DNA from: Hyphomicrobiales bacterium | GTDB lineage: Bacteria; Pseudomonadota; Alphaproteobacteria; Rhizobiales; Rhizobiaceae | Reading direction: 5' to 3' | Length of the DNA stretch: 64,000 nt | Assembly: GCA_900473805.1 (NCBI GenBank) | Contig: UCMS01000024.1 | Span: 51,917 to 115,916 of the forward strand | Shown here: positions 44,407-52,866 of the stretch, piece by piece | Layout: the number at the start of each line of letters is the position of its first letter | Position numbering within the stretch: the first letter of the stretch is position 1 | Translations under genes and position numbers: made by a program | The notes under the pieces: generated by a model | Databases searched by the model: none | Told to the model about the DNA's origin: nothing | The model's input: the letters and a program-made list of their open reading frames with translations, nothing else

Positions 44407-45408
44407 TCAGTCATCCAGCAACCCGTCGGTGCGGGCAGGGTCCGAACGGATGAGATCGATCTCGTAAATCGTGCGCATCACGGTGATCCGCGCGGTGATC
44501 GTCGTCAACAGAGCAATCACGATCATCGTGGCGAAAATGCCCAGGTAACCCGTCAAGCCGATGGTGAAAGTGCCGAAGAGCGCCGTTGCCTGGTCACTTT
44601 CCGGGGTTGCCAGCGACCGGCTCTGCCAGAAGCTCGCCAGAGCGAACAGGCTCGCTGCCAAGACGCCGCCGGCTGCGGCGCCCTTCAGGCTGATCTTGAG
44701 GAAATGTTTCTGGAATTCCTGTGCCACGAAGCTGCCCTCGGCGCCGACGAAATGCAGCACTTCGATGATGTGGCGATTGCCCGAGAGCGCGCCCCGCGTG
44801 GCAAAGACGACGGTGAGGATCATGGCGGTGAAGACGAGGATCAGGACGCCGGCCCCGATCAGCACCGTCGTGCGCGCCATCTGCACCAGACGGTCGACCC
44901 AGGTGCGGTGGTCGTCGAGGAATGCCTGGGGGACTTCTTCCTTCAGCAGCGCCCGCATGGCTTCGAAATCCGGCGGGTTGGTCTCGTCGATCGTGACCAC
45001 GATCAGACGGGGTACCGGCAGGTCCTCGAGGTTCAGCCCCGTGCCCAGCCAGGGTTCCAGCAGGCGTGCCGTGGCGCTGTCATCCATGATCTGGCCGTCG
45101 CGGGTGCCGACAAAGGTCAGTGCGAGATCGCGCGCCTTGACCAGAGCCGCGCCCATGTCCAGTCCGTCCTCCGGTTTGATCTGGATGGTGATCTCGCGGG
45201 AGATCTGGCTTTGCCAGCTGGTGGCGGTGGCGCGGACCATGGAGACGGCACCCAGTGTCAGGCAGGCGAGAAAGGCCATGATGGCGATCACCACCATCAG
45301 CGCATTGCCCTGGATGTTCGAGGGCGGCAGGATCGGCGCGGTCGGCCTGACCGTCATCTCGACGCGGCGTTTGGGCTGCTTGGGCTCGGGCTTCGTCCGG
45401 TCATTCAT
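44407..45408 (-). CDS. ftsX: Cell division ABC transporter permease FtsX
   Basis: A 333-residue membrane protein with four segments: one near residue 38-60, and three in the C-terminal half (about 175-197, 228-250, 290-312). The large first periplasmic loop (about 65-165) is the usual site for peptidoglycan-hydrolase regulators such as EnvC-type proteins. The N-terminus is Lys/Arg/Pro-rich and cytoplasmic. It overlaps ftsE by 8 nt. FtsEX couples ATP hydrolysis to septal peptidoglycan splitting. Confidence 0.94.
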   Translation of the reverse strand: MNDRTKPEPKQPKRRVEMTVRPTAPILPPSNIQGNALMVVIAIMAFLACLTLGAVSMVRATATSWQSQISREITIQIKPEDGLDMGAALVKARDLALTFVGTRDGQIMDDSATARLLEPWLGTGLNLEDLPVPRLIVVTIDETNPPDFEAMRALLKEEVPQAFLDDHRTWVDRLVQMARTTVLIGAGVLILVFTAMILTVVFATRGALSGNRHIIEVLHFVGAEGSFVAQEFQKHFLKISLKGAAAGGVLAASLFALASFWQSRSLATPESDQATALFGTFTIGLTGYLGIFATMIVIALLTTITARITVMRTIYEIDLIRSDPARTDGLLDD

Positions 45409-46060
45409 AGATGTCGAGCCGCCCGTCGGTGAGGATCATGCGCCGCGCATCGACCTGGTCCATCAGGGCCAGGTCATGGGTCGCGATGATGACGGCGGTT
45501 CCCAGCCGATTGAGTTCGAGGAACAAGCTGAGCAGGCGTCTGGCCATCGGCGGATCGACATTGCCCGTCGGCTCGTCGGCGAGCAGGATTTCCGGCCGGT
45601 CGATCAGGGCGCGGGCAATCGCCACGCGCTGCTTTTCCCCACCCGACAGGACGGGCGGCAGCACATTGATGCGCTCGCCGAGGCCAACCCATTTCAGCAG
45701 TTCGATCACATCCTGCCTGTAGCTCAGTTCCTCCTTGCCGCGCACGCGAAGCGGCAGCGCCACGTTCTCGTAGGTGGTCAAGTGGTCCAGCAGGCGAAAA
45801 TCCTGAAAGACGATACCGACGCGGCGACGCAGCATCGGAAGCTCGGTGCGCGGGATGCGAGTGATGTCGCGGCCGAAGCTGCGGATGAGGCCTCGTGTCG
45901 GCTGCAGCGACATGAAGAGCAGACGCAGCAGCGTCGTCTTTCCAGCGCCCGACGGTCCGGTGAGGAATTGAAACGAACCTTTCGGCACGTCGAAGGTGAG
46001 GTCGCGGAGGATCTCCGGTCCCATCCCATAGCGAAGGCCGACATTTTCGAAATGGATCAA
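45401..46060 (-). CDS. ftsE: Cell division ATP-binding protein FtsE
   Basis: A 219-residue ABC ATPase. Walker A is GPSGAGKTT (about 35-43), the signature is LSGGEKQRVAIARAL (about 136-150), Walker B is ILLADEPTGNVD, and the H-loop is IIATHDLAL. The start is set at TTG 46060, giving MIHFENVGLRYG and exactly the usual FtsE length; the frame is open to an ATG at 46180 without conserved sequence, and no Shine-Dalgarno sequence decides. It overlaps ftsX by 8 nt and is divergent from the DUF3426-like gene. Confidence 0.9.
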   Translation of the reverse strand: MIHFENVGLRYGMGPEILRDLTFDVPKGSFQFLTGPSGAGKTTLLRLLFMSLQPTRGLIRSFGRDITRIPRTELPMLRRRVGIVFQDFRLLDHLTTYENVALPLRVRGKEELSYRQDVIELLKWVGLGERINVLPPVLSGGEKQRVAIARALIDRPEILLADEPTGNVDPPMARRLLSLFLELNRLGTAVIIATHDLALMDQVDARRMILTDGRLDIYE

Positions 46061-46261
46061 CGGCTGGGCCCAGTCTGACGTGTCCGAGGTCTGGGGCTCG
46101 TAAACGAGGATCGTCAACGGCCGGTAAACGCATGCGGGGAAAGCGGTGCTTTGAGGCCATCTTTCCGAAGCATTAACCATTTGAATTTACGTCTGGTGTG
46201 GATTCGTTTCAACCGCCGAGTTTCGGAGTGCCCGAATTTGGCTGTGCGAAAGGTCCGATCC

Positions 46262-46912
46262 ATGCGTGCATTCCGCAATCCGTCGCAGGCTGCCATTCCC
46301 GAGGCGGACCTCCTGCCGCCGGATCGCGCGCGTCGCAAGCTTGACCGCAGCACGACCCGCCTCTCCAATACCGATGTCATCGACGCGCAATTCGTTGTGT
46401 TGCGCGACATGCCGAAGGATGCGCCCGGTCTCCGGGTGAGCGAATTCGTCTCTCCGGTCGCCGAACTGCAGACCCGCATCCGAACCGCCTTCGCCTCCGC
46501 CGAGAGCCGGCTGCAACGTCTGTCGGACATGTCCTTCGCCGTCATCGTCGCGCTCGCTTTCGTGTCTGTCTTTTCGCTCGCCGGTCAGTTTCTCCTCCAA
46601 AGCGCAGCGCATCCGGAACTTGAGGCCCGCCCGCTGGATCTCACCCATGTGAACGTGACGCCGCAGGACAAGAACGGCATGCGTGTGCTGCTGATCAGCG
46701 CCATCGTCGAGAACCGGACGGACCGCGAGGTCGCGTTGCCGCGCGTGCGGGCCGATCTGCTTGTCGGCGGCCAGATCATTGCCAGCACCTATGTCGAACC
46801 GCCGGTCACCTCGCTCGAAGGCGGGCAGAGCCGGGGGCTTGCAGCCCGTCTCCAGCATCCTGGGGGAAAAACGCCGGAACTCCGGCTTTCCTTCGAAGAT
46901 GCGGGTGCCTGA
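46262..46912 (+). CDS. DUF3426-like membrane protein divergent from ftsE
   Basis: A 216-residue protein with one membrane segment (about 93-115; MSFAVIVALAFVSVFSLAGQFLL) and a C-terminal DUF3426-like domain (LDLTHVNVTPQD, LLISAIVENRTDREVALP, SLEGGQSRGLAARLQHP). Homologues beside ftsE in rhizobia are often annotated as MJ0042 zinc-finger proteins, with two CxxC motifs at the N-terminus. Here no CxxC is seen, even in the in-frame sequence back to 46151. It may be a shortened form. Function unknown; hpt follows 84 nt downstream. Confidence 0.8.
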   Translation: MRAFRNPSQAAIPEADLLPPDRARRKLDRSTTRLSNTDVIDAQFVVLRDMPKDAPGLRVSEFVSPVAELQTRIRTAFASAESRLQRLSDMSFAVIVALAFVSVFSLAGQFLLQSAAHPELEARPLDLTHVNVTPQDKNGMRVLLISAIVENRTDREVALPRVRADLLVGGQIIASTYVEPPVTSLEGGQSRGLAARLQHPGGKTPELRLSFEDAGA

Positions 46913-46996
46913 CGCATTCGACTGTGCTAATGGCAGTGCCTTTCCGGCGGAGCTTGCCGGGTGAGGCCAGTTCCGGCCCGCATCAAGGAGACCGCC

Positions 46997-47539
46997 ATGC
47001 CCGTCGTTCGCGGAAAGAACATCGAACCGCTTTTCACACCTGAGCAGATTGACGCCCGCAATCGCGAGCTTGCCGCCGAGATCATGAAGGGTCCCTGCGA
47101 CGACCTCCTGGTCATCTCCGTGCTCAAGGGCTCCTTCATCTTCGCCGCCGATCTCATTCGGGCGTTGCATCACGTGGGTCTGGCGCCTGAAGTCGAATTC
47201 ATCACCCTGTCCAGCTATGGCACAGGCACGGTGTCGCAGGGCGTCAAGATCATCAAGGACATCGACAGTGACGTGAAGGGCCGCAATGTGCTCCTGATCG
47301 ACGACATTCTGGAGTCCGGCCGCACGCTGCTGTTCGCCAAGGAACTGATGTATAAGCGTGGCGCCGCAAACGTCACCATCGCCGTACTTCTCGACAAGAA
47401 AGTGAAGCGCAAAGAACAGTTTGAGGCTGATTATGTCGGCTTCGAATGCCCCGATTATTTCGTTGTCGGTTATGGCATGGACGTGGCCTATGCCTTCCGC
47501 GAACTGCCCTTCGTCGGCGTCGTCACCGGCGACGCCTGA
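46997..47539 (+). CDS. hpt: Hypoxanthine phosphoribosyltransferase
   Basis: A 180-residue purine salvage enzyme. The PRPP-binding motif is VLLIDDILESGRTL (about 97-110), with SVLKGSFIFAADL (about 41-53) and the C-terminal FECPDYFVVGYGMDVAYAFRELPFVG. It makes IMP from hypoxanthine and PRPP. AGGAGA precedes the ATG at 46997; an upstream ATG at 46961 in the same frame lacks it. A hairpin follows at 47594. Confidence 0.95.
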   Translation: MPVVRGKNIEPLFTPEQIDARNRELAAEIMKGPCDDLLVISVLKGSFIFAADLIRALHHVGLAPEVEFITLSSYGTGTVSQGVKIIKDIDSDVKGRNVLLIDDILESGRTLLFAKELMYKRGAANVTIAVLLDKKVKRKEQFEADYVGFECPDYFVVGYGMDVAYAFRELPFVGVVTGDA

Positions 47540-47593
47540 GCCGTACCAGACTGCGACATTCCTCCTGGTCGACGAAGAGACTTGTTAACCATG

Positions 47594-47616
47594 GCGCCGG
47601 ACGATGGCTCCGGCGT
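47594..47616 (+). terminator. Possible terminator hairpin between hpt and cpdR
   Basis: Perfect 7-bp stem CGCCGGA (47595-47601) with TCCGGCG (47609-47615) and a 7-nt loop, followed only by TTT. The sequence TTAACC lies just left of it (47585-47590). Terminator function is uncertain. Confidence 0.35.
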
Positions 47617-47689
47617 TTACCACTCGACAAGGAAGATCTGGTGATTTGCCTGCCTGGACAGTGAATCCATGACGGAGGCAGTTTCAACC

Positions 47690-48049
47690 ATGGCGCGCAT
47701 TCTCATCACCGAAGACGAAGACTCGCTCCGCTCCTTCGTTGCCCGTGCGCTCCGCCTCGACGGTCACGAAACCCATGAGGCCGCCGATGGCGCCGAAGGC
47801 CTGGAGAAGCTTTCCGAAGGCTCCTACGATCTGCTTCTCTCCGATATCCGCATGCCTGTGATGGACGGGATCGAACTCGCCCATCGCGCCTCCTCTGACT
47901 TTCCCGACATGAAGATCCTGCTGATGACCGGCTATGCCGAACAGCGCGAGCGCGCCGATGATCTCGCCGCGAAGATCGTCGATGTCGTATCGAAACCCTT
48001 TGCACTGCCGGATATCCGCAGCGCGGTCGCCCGGGCGCTCGCCGGCTGA
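47690..48049 (+). CDS. cpdR: CpdR-like single-domain response regulator
   Basis: A 119-residue receiver domain without an output domain. The acidic pocket is EDE (8-10), the phospho-acceptor is D52 in LLLSDIRMPVMDG, T is in LLMTGYAEQ, and K is in SKPFALPD. The sequence matches CpdR, which in alphaproteobacteria controls ClpXP localisation and CtrA proteolysis when unphosphorylated, acting downstream of CckA-ChpT. GGAGG lies about 10 nt before the ATG at 47690, so the ATG at 47669 is not used. Part of the cell-cycle control network. Confidence 0.92.
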   Translation: MARILITEDEDSLRSFVARALRLDGHETHEAADGAEGLEKLSEGSYDLLLSDIRMPVMDGIELAHRASSDFPDMKILLMTGYAEQRERADDLAAKIVDVVSKPFALPDIRSAVARALAG

Positions 48050-48096
48050 GGCATCGTTTCGATGCTGCCCGCGGTGAAGGACTAGAGGATCTCTCA

Positions 48097-48423
48097 GTGC
48101 GAGGCAGACTGTCCTGGAAAGTGAAATCAGTCGGTGTCCATCTAATCTTATGGGGCATGCTTGTCGTTTGGTCGTACTCGGCAGCGGGTCCCTTCCAGTT
48201 TGCAAGCTGCTGGCCAATCGCCCTGATCTATCCGTCTTTCGCGCTGCTTGGCGCGGTTACGGGGCTTGCGAGCGTCTCCATCGTTATCATGTCCATCGGT
48301 CGGCCGCAGTTAAGGTCGAGCATGCTCTTCCTGGCTGCCTGCCACGGTTTGATACTCATAGGCGGGATGTTGGCAGCGCGATTGGCGGCGCATGTCTCGG
48401 TCGGCCCCGTGAGCTGCCTCTGA
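48097..48423 (+). CDS. Hypothetical small membrane protein
   Basis: A 108-residue protein with three hydrophobic segments (about residues 12-30, 40-65 and 76-97) and a basic N-terminus. GTG start at 48097 without a clear Shine-Dalgarno sequence. Family not recognised. The third-position bias is weaker than in neighbouring genes, so it could be a recent or non-functional gene. It lies between cpdR and the convergent TIGR02302 gene. Confidence 0.45.
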   Translation: MRGRLSWKVKSVGVHLILWGMLVVWSYSAAGPFQFASCWPIALIYPSFALLGAVTGLASVSIVIMSIGRPQLRSSMLFLAACHGLILIGGMLAARLAAHVSVGPVSCL

Positions 48424-48486
48424 ACGTTCTCGACATAAGTTAGATAGAGTGGCCGCGCCCGCCCATTATTGCGAGACACTGATACC

Positions 48487-51186
48487 TCATTGAATATCCA
48501 GCAGTCGCTCCAGATAACGCCGCTCGATCTCCGGGCTTGCATTCTGGCCGAGTTTTTCGCGGATCGCTTCCAGGATTTCGCGGGCGCGCTGCACGTCGAT
48601 TTCGTCGGGCACCTTTACGCGTTCGCCAAAATCCGGGCCATTGGTGGCGCGGGGGCGTCCCAGCGGGTCGCGGCCGTTCTGGTTGCCCTGGCCCTGGCCC
48701 ATCTGCTGGCCCTGACCCTGCTGGCCCTGCATGGCCTGCATCATCTGGTTCATCATGTCGCGCGCGCCCTGGCGCAGGGCTTCCATGGCGCGGCCCTGGC
48801 CCTGCACGGCGCGGTCGCCCTGGCTCTTGCCCAAGGCTTCACCGGCGCCTTCCATTTCCTTCTGCGCCTCGCCAAAGCCCTTGCCTGGCTGCATGCCGAG
48901 GCCCTTGAGGCCCTCCTGCAATTTGCCGAGTTCCTTGCCGAGCCCTTCCTGCTGCTGGCGCAGCTGGCGCAATGCCTCGCGCAACTGCTCGGCCGTCATG
49001 CCGTCGAGCCCCTGTTGACCCTGCTGGCCTTGCTGCCCCTGTTGACCTTGTTGGCCAGGATCCTGCTGCTGGCCTTCAGCGCCCTCTTCCCCCTGTTGCG
49101 GATCTCCGCGCTGCATGCGGTCGCGCAAGGCCTGGTCAAGGCGGAAGGTCTCGTCCATCAGCTGCTGCTGCTGCTGCATGATCTCACCCAGCTTGTCGAT
49201 CTGGCGGCGGGCTTCGCTGTTCTCCTGCTGCTGACCCTGTTGAGGGCGCCCGGCCTGCAGGTTGTTCATCATGCGCTGCAACTCGGAGAGCAGCTGCTGC
49301 GCCTGCTCGCGATTGCCGGAACGCGCAAGGTTTTCCAGCTGATCGAGCAGATTGTCGAGGTCCTTCTGACGCAGGGTGTTTTCTGCTGTCTGTTGCTGTT
49401 GGCCCTGCTGGTTCGGCATGCGCTCGGCCAGCGCCGTCATGAAGTCCTGCATGGCAGCGCGCAGCTCGTCCATCAGCTTCTTGATCTCCGCGTCGGTCGC
49501 GCCGTTTTCCAGGGCCTCCGCCAGCGCCTGCTGGGCGTCGCGCAGACGTCGCTCGGCCAGCGACAGGTCGCCGTCCTCGATGCCGAGCGCGATTTCCCAG
49601 AGATAATCCGCCGTGTCCTTCAGCGCCTCCTCGCCCTTGGCGAGTGCCATGCGGGCGCGAGCGCTTTCGATCAGAATGAAATGGCCGAGATTGGGGATCG
49701 TCTCATCGGCGCGGATCACCAGCGCCTCGTTCAGCGCGATCGCCCGCGCCATCTCGCGGGTGTCGAGCGCAAAGGTCTGACGTTGTTCGGCAACCGCTGC
49801 CGCTAGAGGCTCTGCGAAGTTGCGCGTGGGCAACACCATTTCGACCGGCTCGCTGCGGCCGATCTGGCCGGCACCGTCGGTCGCGACCAGGGTGATTTTC
49901 ACCTTGCTGCCGGCAAGCGGATGTTCGGTGATGTTGCGGCTCGCCACACTTTTCATGTCGCGGGCATTGTGGCGCGGCAGGTCGAGCTTGTAGTCCGGGA
50001 GCGGATAGAGCGGCGTGGCACCCGGTTTCTCATCGACAGGCGAGATTTCCGCATGGGCCTTTTGCAGGCCGTAATCGTCCTTGGCGGTAAAGGCGATCTC
50101 GAGCGCGCCATTCAGCGCGCGGCGCGGGGTGCCGTCAAAGGCGATTTCAGGGGCGGTGTCCGGCGTCACCCCAATCGTCCATTGCCGGTCGGCCACGCGC
50201 AGCTGGCCGGCTTCGGCAAGATCCAGTTCGTGGGTTCGCGCGGTCTGGGGGGCAGGGGGCGCGGACGCAGGGGCAGCTGCCTGCGGGGCTGCCGCTGCAG
50301 GCGGGGTCGTGCCATTGCTCGCAGCCTTCGGGTCGTTCGGAGCGATCTCGACCACCGCGCCGTCGCTCTGCTTGACGAACAACACCTTCTCGTCGCTCGC
50401 GCCGCCGCTGATGCGCACGGTCATCTTCGAATTCTGTGGCACGACGAGACCTGATGTCTGGGTGCCCAGTCCCGACAGAAAAACCGGTGGCTGGCCGGTA
50501 TAGGCGGGCGGGGTGATCCAGGCATCGATGCGGATCGCGGCCTGCTCGCTTTCCGGCACGTGGCGCCGGAAAGCATCGGCGATCGAGCCTGCCCCGTTCG
50601 ATGCGGAATAGGCAAGCGCTGTGACGAAGAGCAGGGCGGGCACGGCGCGTAGCGCATGGCGGTCGTAGCGGGCGATATCGGGTTGTGGCAGGCCAGCATC
50701 GAGACCGGCAATCCGCTCGGCCATGCGGCGCTGATGTTCCTGCCACAGCGCCCGGGCAAAGGGCGTGTCGGCCGCCAGGGCATCGTCCTGGACGGCCACC
50801 GGCTGGTGCCGCAAGCCATTGCGCTCTTCCAGAAGCCTGTCAGCCTCGCGGGCGGTCGGCCAGGAGAGCCGGAAGAACGGCAGGAAGGAGGCGACGAAGG
50901 CGAAAACCAGCAGGAAGACGAGGCCGAGCCGCAGGATCTCCGGCAAGTCGCGGAAGACGCCCAACCAGGCGAGAGAGACGAAGAGGGCCGCAATGCCAAG
51001 GATCGGCACAAAGAGCGGCAAGATCCGTTCGGCGAGTAGCACGCTGCGGGCCAGAACGCGCTTCACCCCGACGCGCCGCGCCAGGGTCGGGTCGTTCTTC
51101 AAAGCGCCTTTCCTTTGGCCGGCCGGGCGGGAAAAGATCATCCGTCTGGTCTCCGAGAGCGCCACCGATATGTCGGGGCTCGTCAC
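48487..51186 (-). CDS. TIGR02302 family membrane protein (DUF4175)
   Basis: A protein of up to 899 residues. Three hydrophobic segments lie near the N-terminus (about 45-70, 80-105 and 180-195), followed by a large periplasmic-looking region. The C-terminal third (about 590-830) is a long Gln/Gly/Met/Glu-rich region with a short run of tandem GQQGQQ repeats and many predicted coiled coils. TIGR02302 proteins are alphaproteobacterial and uncharacterised. Start options are ATG 51186 or TTG 51102; the latter has AAAGGAAAGG a few nt upstream and may be the true start. lysA lies 88 nt upstream on the same strand. Confidence 0.9.
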   Translation of the reverse strand: MTSPDISVALSETRRMIFSRPAGQRKGALKNDPTLARRVGVKRVLARSVLLAERILPLFVPILGIAALFVSLAWLGVFRDLPEILRLGLVFLLVFAFVASFLPFFRLSWPTAREADRLLEERNGLRHQPVAVQDDALAADTPFARALWQEHQRRMAERIAGLDAGLPQPDIARYDRHALRAVPALLFVTALAYSASNGAGSIADAFRRHVPESEQAAIRIDAWITPPAYTGQPPVFLSGLGTQTSGLVVPQNSKMTVRISGGASDEKVLFVKQSDGAVVEIAPNDPKAASNGTTPPAAAAPQAAAPASAPPAPQTARTHELDLAEAGQLRVADRQWTIGVTPDTAPEIAFDGTPRRALNGALEIAFTAKDDYGLQKAHAEISPVDEKPGATPLYPLPDYKLDLPRHNARDMKSVASRNITEHPLAGSKVKITLVATDGAGQIGRSEPVEMVLPTRNFAEPLAAAVAEQRQTFALDTREMARAIALNEALVIRADETIPNLGHFILIESARARMALAKGEEALKDTADYLWEIALGIEDGDLSLAERRLRDAQQALAEALENGATDAEIKKLMDELRAAMQDFMTALAERMPNQQGQQQQTAENTLRQKDLDNLLDQLENLARSGNREQAQQLLSELQRMMNNLQAGRPQQGQQQENSEARRQIDKLGEIMQQQQQLMDETFRLDQALRDRMQRGDPQQGEEGAEGQQQDPGQQGQQGQQGQQGQQGLDGMTAEQLREALRQLRQQQEGLGKELGKLQEGLKGLGMQPGKGFGEAQKEMEGAGEALGKSQGDRAVQGQGRAMEALRQGARDMMNQMMQAMQGQQGQGQQMGQGQGNQNGRDPLGRPRATNGPDFGERVKVPDEIDVQRAREILEAIREKLGQNASPEIERRYLERLLDIQ

Positions 51187-51274
51187 CGTCGAAGATAGCA
51201 GTCTTTGTGGCGAAGACGAGGGGAGCCGGCCCGTCGGCGGGCTTTTTCCCGTCTCATCGCTCGAATGTGAAGGA

Positions 51275-52543
51275 TCAGGCCAGCCAGTCGGGCACGGAAT
51301 CGAGTGCGATCAGGTCCTCATAGCTCGGGCGCTTGCGAATCACATGGAATTCGCCGCCCTTCACCAGCACCTCGGGAATAAGCCTGCGCGTGTTGTAGGT
51401 GCCGGCCTGGACCGCGCCATAGGCGCCGGCGGAACCGACGGCGATCAGGTCGCCCGGCTTCGGCTTCGACATTTCCCGATCGAGCGCCAGGTAGTCGCCC
51501 GTTTCGCAGACGGGGCCGACGACATCGGCCTTGATGCGCGGTGCGTTTGCCGCCTGCAGCACCACGGGCTTGATTTCGTGATAGGCCTCATACAGCGTCG
51601 GGCGAATGAGATCGTTCATGGCGGCGTCGACGATGATGAAGGTCTTGTCGCCGCCATCCTTCACATAGATCACCTCGGTCACCAGAATACCGGCATTGCC
51701 GACGATCAGGCGGCCGGGCTCGGTGACGATCCGGCAATTAAGGCTTGCCAGCTGATCCTTGACGATGCGGGCATAGGCATCCGGCTCCGGCGGCGGGTTG
51801 TTGTCGTCCTTGTAGGGAATGCCAAGGCCGCCACCGACATCGACATGGTCGATCGAATGGCCGTCGGCGCGCAGGTTCTCGACCAGCTCGCGCAGCAGGC
51901 GGAAGGCGTCCTCGAAGGGCTGCAGATCGGTGATCTGGCTGCCGATATGCATATCGATGCCGGAGACCTGGATACCTTCCAGCGTCGCTGCCCGGGCATA
52001 GACGGCGCGGGCGCGCTCGTAGGAAATGCCGAACTTGTTTTCCTTCTTGCCGGTCGAAATCTTGGCATGGGTCTTCGCATCGACATCCGGATTGATGCGG
52101 AAGGAAACATGCGCCTTCTTCCCGGCCTTGATGGCGCGCTGGTTCAAGACTTCCAGCTCCGGCTCGCTCTCGACGTTGAAGCAATAGATGCCGACTTCCA
52201 GGGCCAAATCCATCTCGCTCGGGGTCTTGCCGACGCCGGAGAACATGATGCGGTTTGCTGGGATGCCGGCGGCCAACGCCCGGCGGAGTTCGCCTTCCGA
52301 GACCACGTCGACGCCAGCGCCCAGTTGTCCAAGCGTCTTCAGCACCGCCTGGTTGGAATTGGCCTTCATCGCATAGCAGACGAGGGCATCAACACCGTCA
52401 AAAGCCTTGGCGAAGACCTTGTAGTGGCGCTCCAGCGTTGCGGTCGAGTAGCAGTAGAAGGGCGTACCGACGGTGCGGGCAATCTCGGGAATGGCCACGT
52501 CTTCGGCGTAGAGCACGCCGTCGCGAAAGTCGAAATGGTTCAC
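51275..52543 (-). CDS. lysA: Diaminopimelate decarboxylase
   Basis: A 422-residue PLP enzyme that decarboxylates meso-DAP to lysine. The PLP lysine is in CYAMKANSN (about residue 59), the HIGSQ motif (DMHIGSQI) and the GGGLGIPY phosphate loop are present, and C-terminal GPVCETGD carries the active-site cysteine. The gene follows lptM with a 13-nt gap, an arrangement conserved widely in proteobacteria. Confidence 0.97.
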   Translation of the reverse strand: MNHFDFRDGVLYAEDVAIPEIARTVGTPFYCYSTATLERHYKVFAKAFDGVDALVCYAMKANSNQAVLKTLGQLGAGVDVVSEGELRRALAAGIPANRIMFSGVGKTPSEMDLALEVGIYCFNVESEPELEVLNQRAIKAGKKAHVSFRINPDVDAKTHAKISTGKKENKFGISYERARAVYARAATLEGIQVSGIDMHIGSQITDLQPFEDAFRLLRELVENLRADGHSIDHVDVGGGLGIPYKDDNNPPPEPDAYARIVKDQLASLNCRIVTEPGRLIVGNAGILVTEVIYVKDGGDKTFIIVDAAMNDLIRPTLYEAYHEIKPVVLQAANAPRIKADVVGPVCETGDYLALDREMSKPKPGDLIAVGSAGAYGAVQAGTYNTRRLIPEVLVKGGEFHVIRKRPSYEDLIALDSVPDWLA

Positions 52544-52556
52544 GGGTAAAGCCCTG

Positions 52557-52745
52557 TCACAGAAGCGGGTCGAGGAGGAAAGGCTTGTCAGCCACAGGTG
52601 CTGCCTTGCTGTCGCGCTTGTTCTGCTGGTCCACAGGCGTGCTCGGCGGGTCGAGATCGCCCTTGCGGCCGCAGGCGGACAGAGCCAGCGAGGCGGCGAG
52701 TACCAGAGAGAGCGTCAGTGTCGTGCGTTTCAGCGAATTCACCAT
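52557..52745 (-). CDS. lptM: LptM-like small lipoprotein
   Basis: A 62-residue lipoprotein: signal peptide with lipobox ending LALSAC, then GRKGDLDPPSTP, the GxKGxL-P-P pattern of LptM (YifL). In E. coli LptM helps mature the LPS translocon LptDE. The genomic place directly before lysA is the same as in enterobacteria. The ATG at 52745 is preferred to 52757. The terminator at 52786 separates it from argH. Confidence 0.88.
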   Translation of the reverse strand: MVNSLKRTTLTLSLVLAASLALSACGRKGDLDPPSTPVDQQNKRDSKAAPVADKPFLLDPLL

Positions 52746-52785
52746 GACCCGGTCCAAAGAAATATCGTTGTGCTAGCGTGTACAG

Positions 52786-52810
52786 AAAAAAGGGGCGCTT
52801 GTGCACCCCT
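52786..52810 (-). terminator. Rho-independent terminator of argH
   Basis: On the minus strand an 8-bp stem with one G-U pair (52810-52803 with 52798-52791) and a 4-nt loop, followed by six T residues (52791-52786). It lies between argH and lptM, so lptM-lysA probably start from a promoter in the 40 nt after it or depend on read-through. Confidence 0.85.
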
Positions 52811-52866
52811 GATCTCGTGATGTGTCCTGCATGTGCGCGTGATCGATTGCGCAATCCGAGGCCTTG

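Noticed and set aside
48469..52549. Long plus-strand Leu/Ala-rich frames opposite the TIGR02302 gene and lysA
   Set aside because: Leu-rich sequence is the complement of Gln codons (CAG/CTG) on the coding strand. It gives false membrane-protein signals.
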